Source of the DNA: Pyropia yezoensis
Lineage: Eukaryota > Rhodophyta > Bangiophyceae > Bangiales > Bangiaceae
DNA: 64,000 nt
Direction: 5' to 3'
Assembly (NCBI GenBank): GCA_009829735.1
Contig: CM020620.1
Span: forward strand, 24,216,020 to 24,280,019
Shown here: positions 49,611 to 60,662 of the stretch, piece by piece
Numbering within the stretch: position 1 is the stretch's first letter
Layout: each line of letters begins with the position of its first letter
Made by a program: the position numbers and the translations under genes
Notes under the pieces: model-generated
Told to the model about the DNA's origin: nothing
The model's database searches: none
Seen by the model: only the letters and a program-made list of their open reading frames with translations

Positions 49611-50120
49611 GCGATAATTATTGAAACGTTTCTGATAGTTATCGCCCAGGAGCCACGTGTTAGGATGACAGCAATGAATTAACGACATCGTGCCCAACAC
49701 AAGCCGCCTGACGAGCTGCGGACACGGCTTTCGGAAAGGGCGTAGAGCCTAAATTGGGCCGCGTAGTACGCAGGCGGCGGAGAACGTGCCGCGTGGGGCG
49801 GCCGCACCCGCCGTGTACAGTACGCCGCGGAGGATGTGAAGTCCTAGTCGGCGTACGTAGCTCCTATTGTCCTCGTGGTGTGGGTCTGGATCTTGGCTGG
49901 GCAAGCTGCCGTACTGTATCGCGGCTACGTACACAGTTCCGAAGACGACGACAGGGTGCGGCACTGCCGCGTGATCAGGCGGTCCGGTGTGGTCTGAAGG
50001 GCCTCCGAGCCGACACGTGGTGGAACACGTGGACGTCTGATAATAATTATCGTTCCGGTTCTCCTGAACGTTATTCTTTTCTGATAATTTACTCGATAAT
50101 GTTGACTCCATAATTATCGC
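49611..50120. repeat. AT-rich inverted-repeat cluster
   Basis: GCGATAATTAT (49611-49621) pairs with ATAGTTATCGC (49635-49645), 10 of 11 bases. AATAATTATCG recurs inverted at 50042-50052, and TAATTATCGC at 50111-50120. The spacing could mark the ends of a small non-autonomous element of about 440-510 bp, but no target-site duplication was found by eye. Confidence 0.5.
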
Positions 50121-53100
50121 CTCTCAACCCTGCCCTACACCCCGGCGCAGTGCAGCTTACAGGGTGTTCACGAAGTCGCTGCTCCGGCTTGCTCTTTCTT
50201 GTTCTTTCTTGCTTGGTCCCCTCGGCGCAGCCGTCAGAACGAGAGAGCCAATCTGCGCAGAACAACAGAACTCTTGCAAAAATGCCGTTGTCCCCGCACG
50301 AGAGAAAAAACCTCCGACGGTTTGTCACCCAATGAAATCATGAGGGGTCCTTGCACATAACGAACACGTACCGCAATAGACATCACACAGAGCCTCAGAG
50401 AGCAGATTTAACAGAGAAAGTGCCAATTATCGTTGGACGAATTACAGTGCGTTGGGGATAGTTGGGCTGCTTCCTGGGACTCTCTCAGCTTGATTGCGTC
50501 CCGCGTAGTTGGCAGGACCCATGTCACCAACTCGCGTTTCGCACTGTGCACTCTCCACGAAGAACAACCATGCCGACGCTTCGCCTCATAGACCAAAAAA
50601 TGCACTCTTCTTTCCTAAGCACCCACCATGCACGCGTACCCTTTGCAAAACCCTCCCCCTTCCCCGCCGTATTCCACCCATCTCCCGGACTAGCGACCGG
50701 CCTTAAAGTGCAGTCGGCTGCACTGCCCCCAAGTTCGACTCATCTGCGCCCACTACCCCTAGCCAGAGTTGTACGAGGTGTGAGAAAGAATGGTATTGCT
50801 GCCACCGGACCTCATCCCGGTCGTCCCTCTCCCTCGTCTGCAACAGTAGTCATGTTGCCCGTCTGGGCATTCCTGTCCGCCTGCCCGTTCATCGTCCGTG
50901 CACTAGTCCCGACGGCCTGGCTTTCCTGTCGGGTTTCATGTCGCCCAGTGGAACATGTGCGTCCTGGTGCCACGACAGTCGTGGCACTGTCGCCATGCTC
51001 CACACCGGGCGGGCTTGGCGTCATTGCCTTACCCTCCAGTTCACACGAGGCAGCCCCATTACTGACGGGGACGGCGGCGCAATCTGTAGGGAGAAGCAGA
51101 ACGGCCCCGATACGTCGCAGAATCTTCCGCCGTCAGGGCCAGGCCGCTGCAGCTAGCTGCTGGTGGCAGATGCTAACGCGCAAGTACCCAACGTATTCAA
51201 AGTAAGACTCAGAGAATGGAAACGAATTGTAGATGCCAAGTCATGGTAGGAGACACTGAAACTACGCAATCACACTCCGCGTGGCCGTCCGCAGTCATGA
51301 GATCGTGGAAGCCTTCTGCGCAAGCGAGTCAGCAATAAATGCTAGAACGTCAACAAGCACTACCTTAAACCTGACATATGGGTGAGGCTTTTCGCGAATG
51401 TGCACTTCGTCATGAGCGTTTGTGCAAGCGCTTTTCTTGTCTACTTGCATAGTACTGCCAAATGGTATAGATGCACGACGGCCGTGTGCTCAAAGCACAT
51501 CACAAGAGAGCTCTGATGATCACGCTTCACATCGTGTATCATGAGCACGTGGCTTCCGTGCAGAAGCGTCTCGAACAAGACTTGCAAAAAAACAGGCTGA
51601 TTTGTAGGCCTCCAGCATGCCATACAGAGGGGTTGCAAGAAGTCGACAACAGATCTGAGCAAGAAATCCGGCCGATTCCGTGCCCACGCTTTAAGCCGCA
51701 CTGCGCGGACCACGTGCGGGCCAATCAAATTCCAGGCCAGCGGTGCCAGCAGGAATCTCTCCGCCCTCCTCCTACGGATCATCCCAGCCAACGGGGCACT
51801 GGCCCCAAAGCAAATACAACAACCATTCCCTCAACAATGCGGATATTCAAAACAAAAGAGCCCCGCTACGGGGGGTAAAACCTATACAACTGGATTGGGC
51901 TTACGGTAAAGATTTCCCCTCTAATCCCATGCCTCATACCTAAGGAATAATATCTGGGACCCCTCCTTACAGATCCTGCCGAACCAACTCCTGGCAATAT
52001 GGATCAATTCCTTGTATTGTGGGGCATGACGCGGTGTACCTTCCAGACTCAATATGAGTCAGCGGCTGTGTCACGCTGTCTGCTGACCGCACGACAGCAG
52101 CCATCGACAACCCATCATGGCCTGTCGAACGGCGCCACCGTCAGCACCCATGACGAACCGCAGACACAGACCAAAGACGACCTTAACCCTTTGCACCCCC
52201 TCGATCACCACCGACGTCGCGCCGTCTTCTTCCCCAGACCCACCACCGTCACCATCTCCATCCTCTTCCCCGCACCCTGTCACCCTATTGGCTGGCACGG
52301 GTCGCTGAAACCATCACGAGTACGTTGAGGGCTCCCCAAGTGTGAGTGGTTCCTTGCATGTGGTAGCTTCAGATCGTTCGACTTTCTACCTGGCGGTGCC
52401 TTGCGAATCCCTTTTTTGACTTGGCTCTCCCTGCGATTGTGCACTCGTTTTGCCCTCTGTGTTTGGCTTGCCACGGGCATTGTAATACGAACGTAGCGGG
52501 TTCCACGAATCACACCGAACGAACAATTTCCAGACGCAACCCTTGTGGTTTCTTTCACGGAGTTTTTCTTTTGGTCAACCGATTGTTGAATCCCAGTGAG
52601 ATCCACATTAGATTCGGAATACTCTTGCTCAGCACTGGCGGCCGGCCCGACATCCTCGGCGGCCTCGGCGCGCGATACGGGGTCCACGTCACGTGGCCCC
52701 TCCCCGGTGCGCACACCCTCGACGTTCCGCGCACTCCTTGAGAGCCACTGTGGGGCGCAAGGGAAATTTCTTTGCAAACCGTGTGGTGATGGTGCAACAG
52801 CCCCACTGTGCTACGTAAATACCGCGGATCCCGTCGCCACCGTTACACAATTAACCGCCCGGAAACCCTTCCCCGTTGCGAACCCTGCAGTCGCGAATTT
52901 GAGTCGGTTGAATGTTTCGAGCGGCACACGCGTGGCAAGGATCATCACCGCACGCTGGCGCGCCGCACCGATTGACACCTCATGACACACCCTTGGATCT
53001 GGCCTAGGAGCCCGATTTTCCCCCCATTGATCCCCCCGCTTGGAAAACCGACCTGGCCCGACTCGGGCCAGTGCACAGACGCTTCTGAATAATCCGTTGG

Positions 53101-53322
53101 CGTGATGTCAACCGAATCTCTTGTGCTTCTCGAAGTAGTGCTGTACATCATTTGGAACGCTGCCGCAACTACCGCAGCACTTATTCAAATCGTGTACACC
53201 ACTACTTCTGCAAACAAACTCCTATCCCACATCTCCGAGATCTTTCTTGGGGTCCTCCCGCGGCAAGTCTTGTCGAATCTGTGCTACAAGTTTGCTTGCC
53301 TTGGACTTGAACCCATGACACC

Positions 53323-54194
53323 ATGGATGCACCAATCTCAGGGGGTGTCAACCCGGCCAATCTGGGCTCGGGCTCGAACGCACCGACCATGGAAGCCTGG
53401 ACCCTGCTTACAGCGTTTTTCACGCAAATGAGCGAACAACTCGAGGCTCACAAGATGGAATTAGCGGACGCTAAGCAGCAACTGTCCGAAGCCAAGGCCA
53501 GGGCCACTATAAGTGGCATGAAATCCGCGAGGCCGAAGAGACCCGTGACTTTCTCCGGTAAACCTGGGACGGTTGAAGCGTGGTGCTCACATATGGATTT
53601 ATATGTGCGACTCAGTGACCCCGACGATGCGTGCAGCATCGCTTGCACCTTCCTCGACGGTGAAGCGTTCGACTGGTGGAAGGTCTACAGTCTGACTACA
53701 GTTGTCCCAAACTGGAAAATCCTTCCGTTCTGCGCCAATCCGAGGCTTCAGTCCACTGAACAAGACAAAAGCCGCACGAGACAAGCTGCACTCGTGGCGC
53801 CAAAATAAAAGACGTCGGAACGTTTAACAGGACGTTTCTGGGCGCCCTCTTGGACATCCCTGACATCACGGAAGCCGAGAAGATTGACCGCTACACCCGA
53901 GGCTTGAAGCGGGACATCTGGCGGGCTCTTTGTCTCAAGACCCACTCAGATCTCGAGTCTCTCATGACTTACGCTTTGCGCGTGGAGGCTGCCAACGCTG
54001 GTGCCTCGACGCACCTCGGCGGCACATCTGCGAAGCCGTCCACGACGGGTATCATTCCCATGGATATCTCCAGCATCAAAGTCGAGAAACTCACGCCTGT
54101 AGAGCGTCAGCGCTGCATGCGTGAAGGTCTCTGCCTCCGCTGCCGTGAGAAAGGACATATGGCCAAGGACTGCCCAAAAGGCCAGCGGAACTGA
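53323..54194 (+). pseudogene. gag: Element 1 gag, frameshifted
   Basis: The ATG at 53323 begins MDAPISGGVNPANLG and a coiled-coil stretch (EQLEAHKMELADAKQQLSEAK). It then matches the gypsy gag core (FSGKPGTVEAWCSHMDLYV, CTFLDGEAFDWW). Around 53725-53815 at least two frame changes occur; the LNKTKAARDKLHSW and GTFNRTFLG segments lie in other frames. The second half ends with a CCHC zinc knuckle CLRCREKGHMAKDC (C-x2-C-x4-H-x4-C) before the stop at 54192-54194. Confidence 0.85.
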
Positions 54195-54247
54195 AGCAGG
54201 AACCGTCATCAAACCCTGTGCCAGACGCTTCTTAGGCTCATGAAAAC

Positions 54248-55942
54248 ATGTCGTCACCATTCGAAGGCCCGCGTCTCGGGCATCTGCTTTCTACTACCTC
54301 TGTCAATGGACATCTTGTTAAGGTGCTGTTTGACGACGGATCTCTCATTAACGTCGTATCAAGGCGCCTCGTGAATACCCTGAATGTGACCACAAAAGAA
54401 ACGGACTTCGCGGCTAACATGCCCGATGGCCGCGCCCACGTCCTCGCAGAGACCATTGAAACCCTAGAGATTCACATCGGCTCATACCAAGAACGCCCGC
54501 GGTTTGCTGTATGCGACCTAAGTGCATCATCCTCGTAAAGAAATGGCGTGACGACAAGGACGTCAAAATCAAGTTTAACCACAAGAACATCTCCATCACT
54601 GCCTCCCTCAAGAAGCCCCATGGCCTGATTAGTAGGCAACGCCTCGCCAAGAACCTTATCCAAAAAGTTCCTGTCTCCGCCATCTACCTGCAATCCGAAG
54701 ATCATTCCAGCACCTTTGACATCAATGCAATCAAAATTGGGAACAGCTGAAGACAAGAATGACGTCCAAGCGATTCTCAAGTAGTATGCCGACGTCTTCC
54801 TAGAAGAGGTTCCGGATGGACGACCTCCTGAATGCAGTCACAAGTTTAGCGTCAAGCTTACGGAGGACGCTCAACCACGTCGAATTGGCATTTATCGCCT
54901 ATCTGAGTGGGAACTCGATGAACTAAAGACACAGCTTGCAACCCTCATACGAAAGGGGTTCATCCAACCAAGCGCCTCAGCGTAGGGCTCCTATGTACTC
55001 TTCGCAGCGAAGAAGGACGGTGGCTGGCGAATGTACATCGATTATCGAGCATTGAACAAGGCCACTATCAAGAACCCTTATCCCTTACCACGAATTGACG
55101 ACATCTTCGACCGACTGCCAAAGGCCAAGTACTTCACGAAGATCGACCTCCGATCAGGTTACCACGAGATCCGGCTTGACCCTTATACTATCCCGCTGAC
55201 GGCGTTCCGAGCAAAATACGGGTTCTACGAGTTTACTGTGCCACCCTTTGGGCTAACAAATGCCCCCGCTGTCTTCATGAACCTAATCAATGACGTCTTC
55301 CGACCCTATCTCCACGATTTCATCCGTGTCTACCTCGATGACATCCTGGTCATCAGTGAAGCTTACGGAGATCACCGTAAGCACCTAATGCAAGCCCTGG
55401 ACCAGTGGCGAGAGCATAACCTCTACGCCAAGCTCAGGAAATGCCAATTTGCTCGAACAACTGTGGACGTCTTCGGTCAGGTGACTTCCAACGAAGATTT
55501 CTCTATGGAGGAATACAAGGTCCAAGCCATTAGATCATGGGCAACTCCAGAGAGCAAAAAGGATGTGCAATCCTTCCCCGGCATGTTCAACTTCTATCGT
55601 CGATTTCTTAAGGGAATGGCATCCGTGGCTGCACCACGCACAAGGCTGACGGGAACCGTTGACTTTGAATGGAACTCTGACGCCCAGAAGGCTTTTGAGC
55701 AACTACAAACCCTGAAGACAAGTGCATCAGTACTGAGGCCATTCGACAAGAGGCACCCAATCTTTGTGTCCACAGATGCCAGTGGGTATGCTGTTGGCGC
55801 TGTCCTTGAACAATATGACGGAAAAGGACGACGCCCAGTGGCCTACTTCTCATTGACGCCGATCATCCACGAACAGCGCTACAGTATCCGGGAGCGCGAA
55901 CTGCTCGCAGTAGTACAAGCCATTCGACACTGGCGCTGCTAA
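54248..55942 (+). pseudogene. pol: Element 1 pol, protease-RT-RNase H part, with stops
   Basis: The protease-like segment at 54248-54538 has VLFDDGSLINVVSRRL (DDG where DSG/DTG is usual). A connecting region ends at a stop at 54748-54750. The next frame has an in-frame stop near 54984 just before the RT. From 55031, RT motifs are intact: MYIDYRALNKATIKNPYPLP, TKIDLRSGYHEIRL, PFGLTNAPAVF and VYLDDILVI (catalytic DD). RNase H follows (FVSTDASGYAVGAVL, RERELLAVVQAIRHWR). A TAA at 55940-55942 ends the frame inside RNase H. Confidence 0.88.
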
Positions 55943-57461
55943 CTCCATGGAAGACCTTTCGAGGTGCATACCGACCATGAGTCCCGAAAGTACCTCAAAA
56001 CCCAAGAAAAGATCAACGACCGCCAAGTCAAGTGGTTGGAGCTGTTGGAGCAATTCGTTTTCAAGATCATCCCCATCAAGGGCACATCCAAACCCGTAGC
56101 TGATGCCCTTCCGAGGCAACCACAAAACGCCCCCGACAAGCACGCTTCCAATCAAGATCTCCTTAGTCGCGTGCTAACCAAGACCACCGAATACCTACCC
56201 AAGAAAACAGAAATCAACAATCTCATGACCATAAGCCAAAGGTATCAAGACCTTGCCACCCTAGACCAAGAGTACAACGCGGACCCCAAGTTTGCCGACC
56301 TAGTCAAAGACCCGGTATCTCCCCACCGGCTTCACATGACGTTGTTGAAGCGAGGTGACCGTACGGGCATACCCGTTGGTACTCTACGCCAGAGACTACT
56401 CCATGACTACCACGACATCCCAAGCCAAGGGCACATGGGAGTCAAGAAAACCATCAACGCTATCGCTTCCAAATACTACTGGAAGACGATGCGGAAGGAC
56501 ATCCGAAGATACGTGCAATCATGTGACTTGTGCCAGCGAAACAAGGCTGGCACCCATTCACCTCTGGGTCACCTCAAACCATTAGATCCACCGAATCAAC
56601 AATGGGCAAGTGTCTCCATGGACTTCATCACCTCTCTTCCACGGACCCCAAGGGGCCACAATGACATTTACGACATTGTCGACCGACTGTCCAAGATGAT
56701 TCGACTAGCACCACTGAAGCCCGACTGTACTGCAGCAGTCGTAGCGCAACTTTACCATGATCACGTCTACCGTCATCACGGTCTACCATCCGATGTCGTC
56801 TGCGACCGAGACCGTATCTTCTTCTCCAACTTCTGGCAGTCGCTCACCGCAATTCTCAAGGTCAAGATTAAGGCATCTTCGGCCTATCATCCCCAGACAA
56901 GCGGACAATCCGAGATCATGAACAAGAGGATTGAAGAAATACTGCGAAACTTCGTGAACCATCACCAGGGTAATTGGGACCTCTTCCTTGTTGCTGCAGA
57001 AGTACCTTACAACCGGTCACCCAACACGGTCACGACATACTCCCCATTGTTCCTGAACTATGGGTTTGAAACATGGACCGTACCTGTGGACATCCTTGAC
57101 AGCAAGGAATCGAAACTACCAGCGGTCTCAGATTGGATAAGCGGTCTGCAAGAAGCTCAGGAGACTGCCATTACGGCCATCAAGAAGCTAAATGAGACAC
57201 GCTCGGCGTACGCTAACCGCCGACGCCGGCCATGTATGATCGCTGTAGACGATTTCGTACTTCTGAGCACCAAGAAACTTATGCCGGACGCCTTCCAAGG
57301 CGCTCGCAAGTTGACGCCCAAGTTTTCGGGATCATACCGAGTCACTGAAAGCATCAACAATATTCCGTTCCGTCTGGATCATCCTCAAGCAGTTCTTCAT
57401 CGAAAGGTGCACAAAGCCTCTCACGCCAGTCTGGTGAAGCCGTACAGCGCTGATCCGTACC
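55943..57461 (+). pseudogene. pol: Element 1 pol, RNase H end and integrase
   Basis: The same frame continues after the TAA with VHTDHESRKYLKTQ and SKPVADALPRQ (RNase H end). The integrase HHCC zinc finger follows (H-x3-H ... CDLCQRNKAG). The catalytic core is WASVSMDFITSLP (first D), VVCDRDRIFFSNFW (second D) and SAYHPQTSGQSEIMNKRIEE (E). After TPKFSGSYRV and HRKVHKASHASLVKPY the element sequence stops. The frame runs on into unrelated gag sequence to a TGA at 57521-57523. Confidence 0.9.
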
Positions 57462-57896
57462 CCATGGATTACCGTGGTATTCTGAAGGAGCTGCTGAGCA
57501 GCCACCTCAGTGAAGACAAGTGAGACCACTACCGAGCCCTTCGCACCGCCACCGCCCAGTCCTGGGAGGATGAGGAGATGTTCGGACGTCGGTTCCAAGA
57601 GCTCGATTACGAGCTGGGGAAGCTCCTCGGAGAAGAGGAGCTACGGGCCTTCCTGTTCGCAGGAGTACCCAACTACTTGCGGATATCCGCACGGGGAGCC
57701 AACACGGCTCGGATGAACTTCATTCGACTGATGCACATGTGCAAGTCCCTAGGGGACGCCTACTGGGTGCTACACCCGGAGTGTGCCTCGGCACCGAAGC
57801 CCAAGGGTGAGTAGAGCAAGCCCAACCTTTCCCCGGTACGGAGGCAAGAGAAGGTGGAACGTAAGGCCGGACCAGTACTGGTGGAAACCGAGTACG
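57462..57896 (+). pseudogene. gag: Gag fragment of the element 2 family
   Basis: From the CCCATGGATTACCG motif onward this matches the element 2 gag at about 59599-60035 closely in DNA (PMDYRGILKELLSS, GVPNYLRISARGANTA, RLMHMCKSLGDAY). A 3-bp deletion relative to element 2 creates TGA at 57521. A TAG appears near 57813 where element 2 reads GGAGGC. The fragment starts abruptly at the end of element 1 integrase and is cut at 57896 by the element 2 LTR. Confidence 0.88.
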
Positions 57897-58259
57897 TGTA
57901 GCAATATGGTTGACCGTATTGCGACCCTAATACTAGGGAGGCTACTTCTAACCCTTAACTTTCAATTCGGGAGTCCGTACTGGTCACGGTATCTATAAGT
58001 TACGTATGACCAGAGGGACTTGCCTCTTGGGGTGGAGGGTAGTTAGTAGTGTCTCCGAGGGTTTATAACGAGGGGGCCGGCGGTGAATCCACCGCCGGCC
58101 AAGGTAGAACAACAAACCCCTCCCATTTGGGCTCCCATCTTGGTCCCGTGGCTTGAGCTCCAAGGACAGCAACCTTGGCCTCCCGGTGACGTTGGTGCCG
58201 AACCCCCCTGGTGAGTGTTCCCTGAGAGTGGACGTGCACCGGATACCTATTGTGCTACA
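57897..58259 (+). repeat. 5' LTR of element 2
   Basis: It begins TGTAGCA and ends TGCTACA, a 7-bp perfect terminal inverted repeat with canonical TG...CA. Inside are TTTATAACG at 58062-58070 (possible TATA element) and a perfect 11-bp hairpin (58075-58100). The 5 bp before it (GTACG, 57892-57896) are the expected target-site duplication, which should reappear after the 3' LTR beyond the window. Confidence 0.88.
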
Positions 58260-58260
58260 T

Positions 58261-58277
58261 TGGTGGAGCAGCAGGGG
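58261..58277 (+). other. Primer-binding site of element 2
   Basis: TGGTGGAGCAGCAGGGG begins one base after the LTR. It is complementary to a tRNA 3' end reading ...CTGCTCCACCA, that is CCA tail, discriminator A and acceptor strand. The tRNA identity is not assigned. Confidence 0.7.
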
Positions 58278-58484
58278 ACGGATTTCCGTCACCCTTGTGG
58301 TGACGCCGTCGTCGGCCCTGGCACACGGATAGGGATCCAGTCCTTTTCTTGTACTCGTGGTGCTGCGATCTGTTTGATTGTGTTGAGTGGTTGCGTTTGA
58401 CTTCGATCTACTGTTACCCTCCCCCAACTACCCCCTCGCTCTCTTATTCGTGGTGACCGTTACGTCGGTTGACTGATTGTGACC

Positions 58485-60662
58485 ATGTCTACCCAAGAGA
58501 CGGGGAACGTTCATGATAACGGATCGGCGTCGACGCCGACCCCGGAGCTGAACCCGGGAACCGGGATCGGTAACCCGATCGACAACATTGAGACGCCGAT
58601 GCTCTCCGGTGCCGGATCGACGTTTGGTACGGCACGGACAGCCGGGGGCGGCGGACATCCGCAACTGCCCTCTGCCGACCTCACGCCGCCGCCACCTTCA
58701 CCAGGGGACTCCCTGATGGCATCATTGGCTCGCATCGAGGCCCGGTTCACCGGGCTCGACGCCCGTCAAGAGCGTACGGAGGACGCAATGGCTGTGCTGA
58801 TGTCAGCACGCCATACGACGGTACCCCGTCGTGTTCCTCCCACACCGGTACGATTCGAGCCAGCCGGACTACTTTCGGAGTCCACCAGGGTCAACCCCGG
58901 TGTTGCTACTCCTGGACAACCCCCGGACACGGCGGGTTATGGATCCGATTCGTCGGCTGAGTTGGAACGTAGCCATACGGAGCGTTACGCTCGGAGCACT
59001 CAGAGCGGGCTCCGCGGACATGGCCCGGCGGGCACTTACGCCGGAACAGAGTCGGCGATGGGGGGAGACGGTACCGACTCCCCTTACCCCCTCGACGACG
59101 GAATCCAGGCAACTCGGGTACCCGAGGCGCCGACGCCGGAAGTTCCAGCGTCACTGGTGCAAGCGATGACAGCGCAGGTTACTGCGAGCTTACTGAAGCG
59201 AATGGAGTCCGATGAGTTTACTCATCAACTGGCTAAGCGACTGGATATCCAGGACGCAGACACGGAGATAGTCAACGAAGTCTTCAGGTCGGTACTGACT
59301 CCCGAACGTTACCGTTTGGAGGACCGATCCACTGCCGTATCGGAATCGATGCGTACTACCTCGCACAGAGCGATCCGCTCTATGCAGACCCTTATGAAGG
59401 GAGTCCCGATGTTCGGGGGCCCTAACGGACGCCCGTTGGCAGTCATTGGCTTCTTGACTAGCTTCAAGGCAGCCGCAGACAAGGCACTCGTCAACGAGGG
59501 GCTGGCACTGGAGATCCTCCCGTTCTTTGTTGACGAACAGGTTCGAGGCATCCAGCGCCAGGCATCCCCGATGCCGGGAATGAGGGTCGCAGCCACCCCC
59601 ATGGATTACCGCGGTATATTGAAGGAGCTGCTTAGCAGCTACCTCAGTGAGGACAAGTGCGAAGACCACTATCGGGCCCTTCGCACTGCCACCGCCCAGT
59701 CCTGGGAGGATGAAGAGATGTTCGGACGCCGGATCCAAGAGCTCGACTACGAGCTGGAGAAGCTCCTCGGTGGAGGGGAACTACGGGCCATCCTGTTCGC
59801 AGGAGTACCCAACTACGTGCGGATATCCGCACGGGGAGCCAATACGGCTCGGACGAACTTCAGTCGACTGATGCATATGTGCAAGTCCCTAGGGGACGCC
59901 TACCGGGTGCTACACCCGGAATGCGCCTTGGCCCCGAAGCCCAAGGGTGAAGGAGGCAAGCCCAGTTTTACCCCGGTACCGAGGCAAGAGAAGGTGGAAC
60001 GTAAGGCCGCACCAGTACTGGTGGCGACCGAACATACCCCTACAGGTGAGGATGAACCTCTTGTCGACCAACAGGGCCACCTGTCGCTACCGGCGACGCC
60101 GGTGATTGATGAGCATGGTACGGTAGCGTACATCGCCCCGGCTGGGACCCAGTTCCAGGTTAACGAGGGAGCGGGACGGCGCGTCCCATATGTGCGAACT
60201 ACGGGGTATGCCCCGGTTACGGGTAACCCCCACCAACCCCTGCCGACATGGGCAGTACGTACGGAGGCACCTCCGCACATCGCTGGTAGAACCAACCGGC
60301 TGGGGGAGTCCATGTTCCGGCTGGCACCGGGACCCAAGGCCTACCAAGGGGCGGGCACTCGGGCGCCCGAAGCAGGCAACCGGGCCTATGGAGCCAACCC
60401 GACGCGGACGCCCGGGACGGCCGGCTCGTCCGGATGTATGTTGTGCGGAGACCTCCAACACTGGGTGTCCTCATGCCCGCTCATCCCGGAGGAGTCGCGA
60501 CGGGCAGCGGCGCAACGCAAGGCATCCATTGGTGGGTATCCCGCCAGAAGCCCGGCACCGGGCAGGCAGCAAGCGCCAGGAGGAGTACTGGCAGTCGAGG
60601 AGGCACCCCCTCTCCCGGATATCCCGGAAGAAGGTACCCCGCCAAGTACGGGAAACGAGTAA
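58485..60662 (+). CDS. gag: Element 2 Gag polyprotein
   Basis: The product is 725 residues from the ATG at 58485 to TAA. The N-terminal ~250 residues are Pro/Thr/Gly-rich and probably disordered, with a short predicted helix (SLMASLARIEARFTGLDARQ). The central capsid-like domain includes GILKELLSSYLSEDKCEDHY, EDEEMFGRRIQELDYELEKL and ILFAGVPNYVRISARGANTA. The C-terminus carries a CCHC zinc knuckle CMLCGDLQHWVSSC (C-x2-C-x4-H-x4-C) for RNA packaging. It overlaps pol by about 229 bp. Confidence 0.9.
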   Translation: MSTQETGNVHDNGSASTPTPELNPGTGIGNPIDNIETPMLSGAGSTFGTARTAGGGGHPQLPSADLTPPPPSPGDSLMASLARIEARFTGLDARQERTEDAMAVLMSARHTTVPRRVPPTPVRFEPAGLLSESTRVNPGVATPGQPPDTAGYGSDSSAELERSHTERYARSTQSGLRGHGPAGTYAGTESAMGGDGTDSPYPLDDGIQATRVPEAPTPEVPASLVQAMTAQVTASLLKRMESDEFTHQLAKRLDIQDADTEIVNEVFRSVLTPERYRLEDRSTAVSESMRTTSHRAIRSMQTLMKGVPMFGGPNGRPLAVIGFLTSFKAAADKALVNEGLALEILPFFVDEQVRGIQRQASPMPGMRVAATPMDYRGILKELLSSYLSEDKCEDHYRALRTATAQSWEDEEMFGRRIQELDYELEKLLGGGELRAILFAGVPNYVRISARGANTARTNFSRLMHMCKSLGDAYRVLHPECALAPKPKGEGGKPSFTPVPRQEKVERKAAPVLVATEHTPTGEDEPLVDQQGHLSLPATPVIDEHGTVAYIAPAGTQFQVNEGAGRRVPYVRTTGYAPVTGNPHQPLPTWAVRTEAPPHIAGRTNRLGESMFRLAPGPKAYQGAGTRAPEAGNRAYGANPTRTPGTAGSSGCMLCGDLQHWVSSCPLIPEESRRAAAQRKASIGGYPARSPAPGRQQAPGGVLAVEEAPPLPDIPEEGTPPSTGNE

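Larger units (their letters stand above)
47414..53322. other. Gene-poor, lower-GC region before the retrotransposons
   Basis: Composition falls sharply from about 48.5 kb. I see no confident gene. An ATG at 48299 (minus) opens a 163-residue frame to 47808 with an Arg/Ala-rich N-terminus (GLSARGAAALPKAARKLALT) that might be a weak gene. Plus-strand 49160-49362 has a 65-residue frame (MLNTLYDAVAAEPDLEDLAEAI ... SVVGAVVVLRYKR) with one possible membrane segment. Both are speculative. Hairpins and AGCAACGATG repeats are listed separately. The stretch 50400-53322 shows nothing recognisable and may be old transposon sequence, including the lost 5' LTR of the element that follows. Confidence 0.35.
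53323..57461 (+). mobile_element. Degenerate Ty3/gypsy LTR retrotransposon (element 1)
   Basis: Gag, protease, reverse transcriptase, RNase H and integrase remnants occur in Ty3/gypsy order on one strand, interrupted by frameshifts and stops. It is clearly lower in GC than the host genes. No 5' LTR or primer-binding site is recognised upstream of gag. No 3' LTR follows the integrase: at 57462 it runs directly into a gag fragment of another family. The element is therefore truncated or recombined and presumably inactive. Confidence 0.9.
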
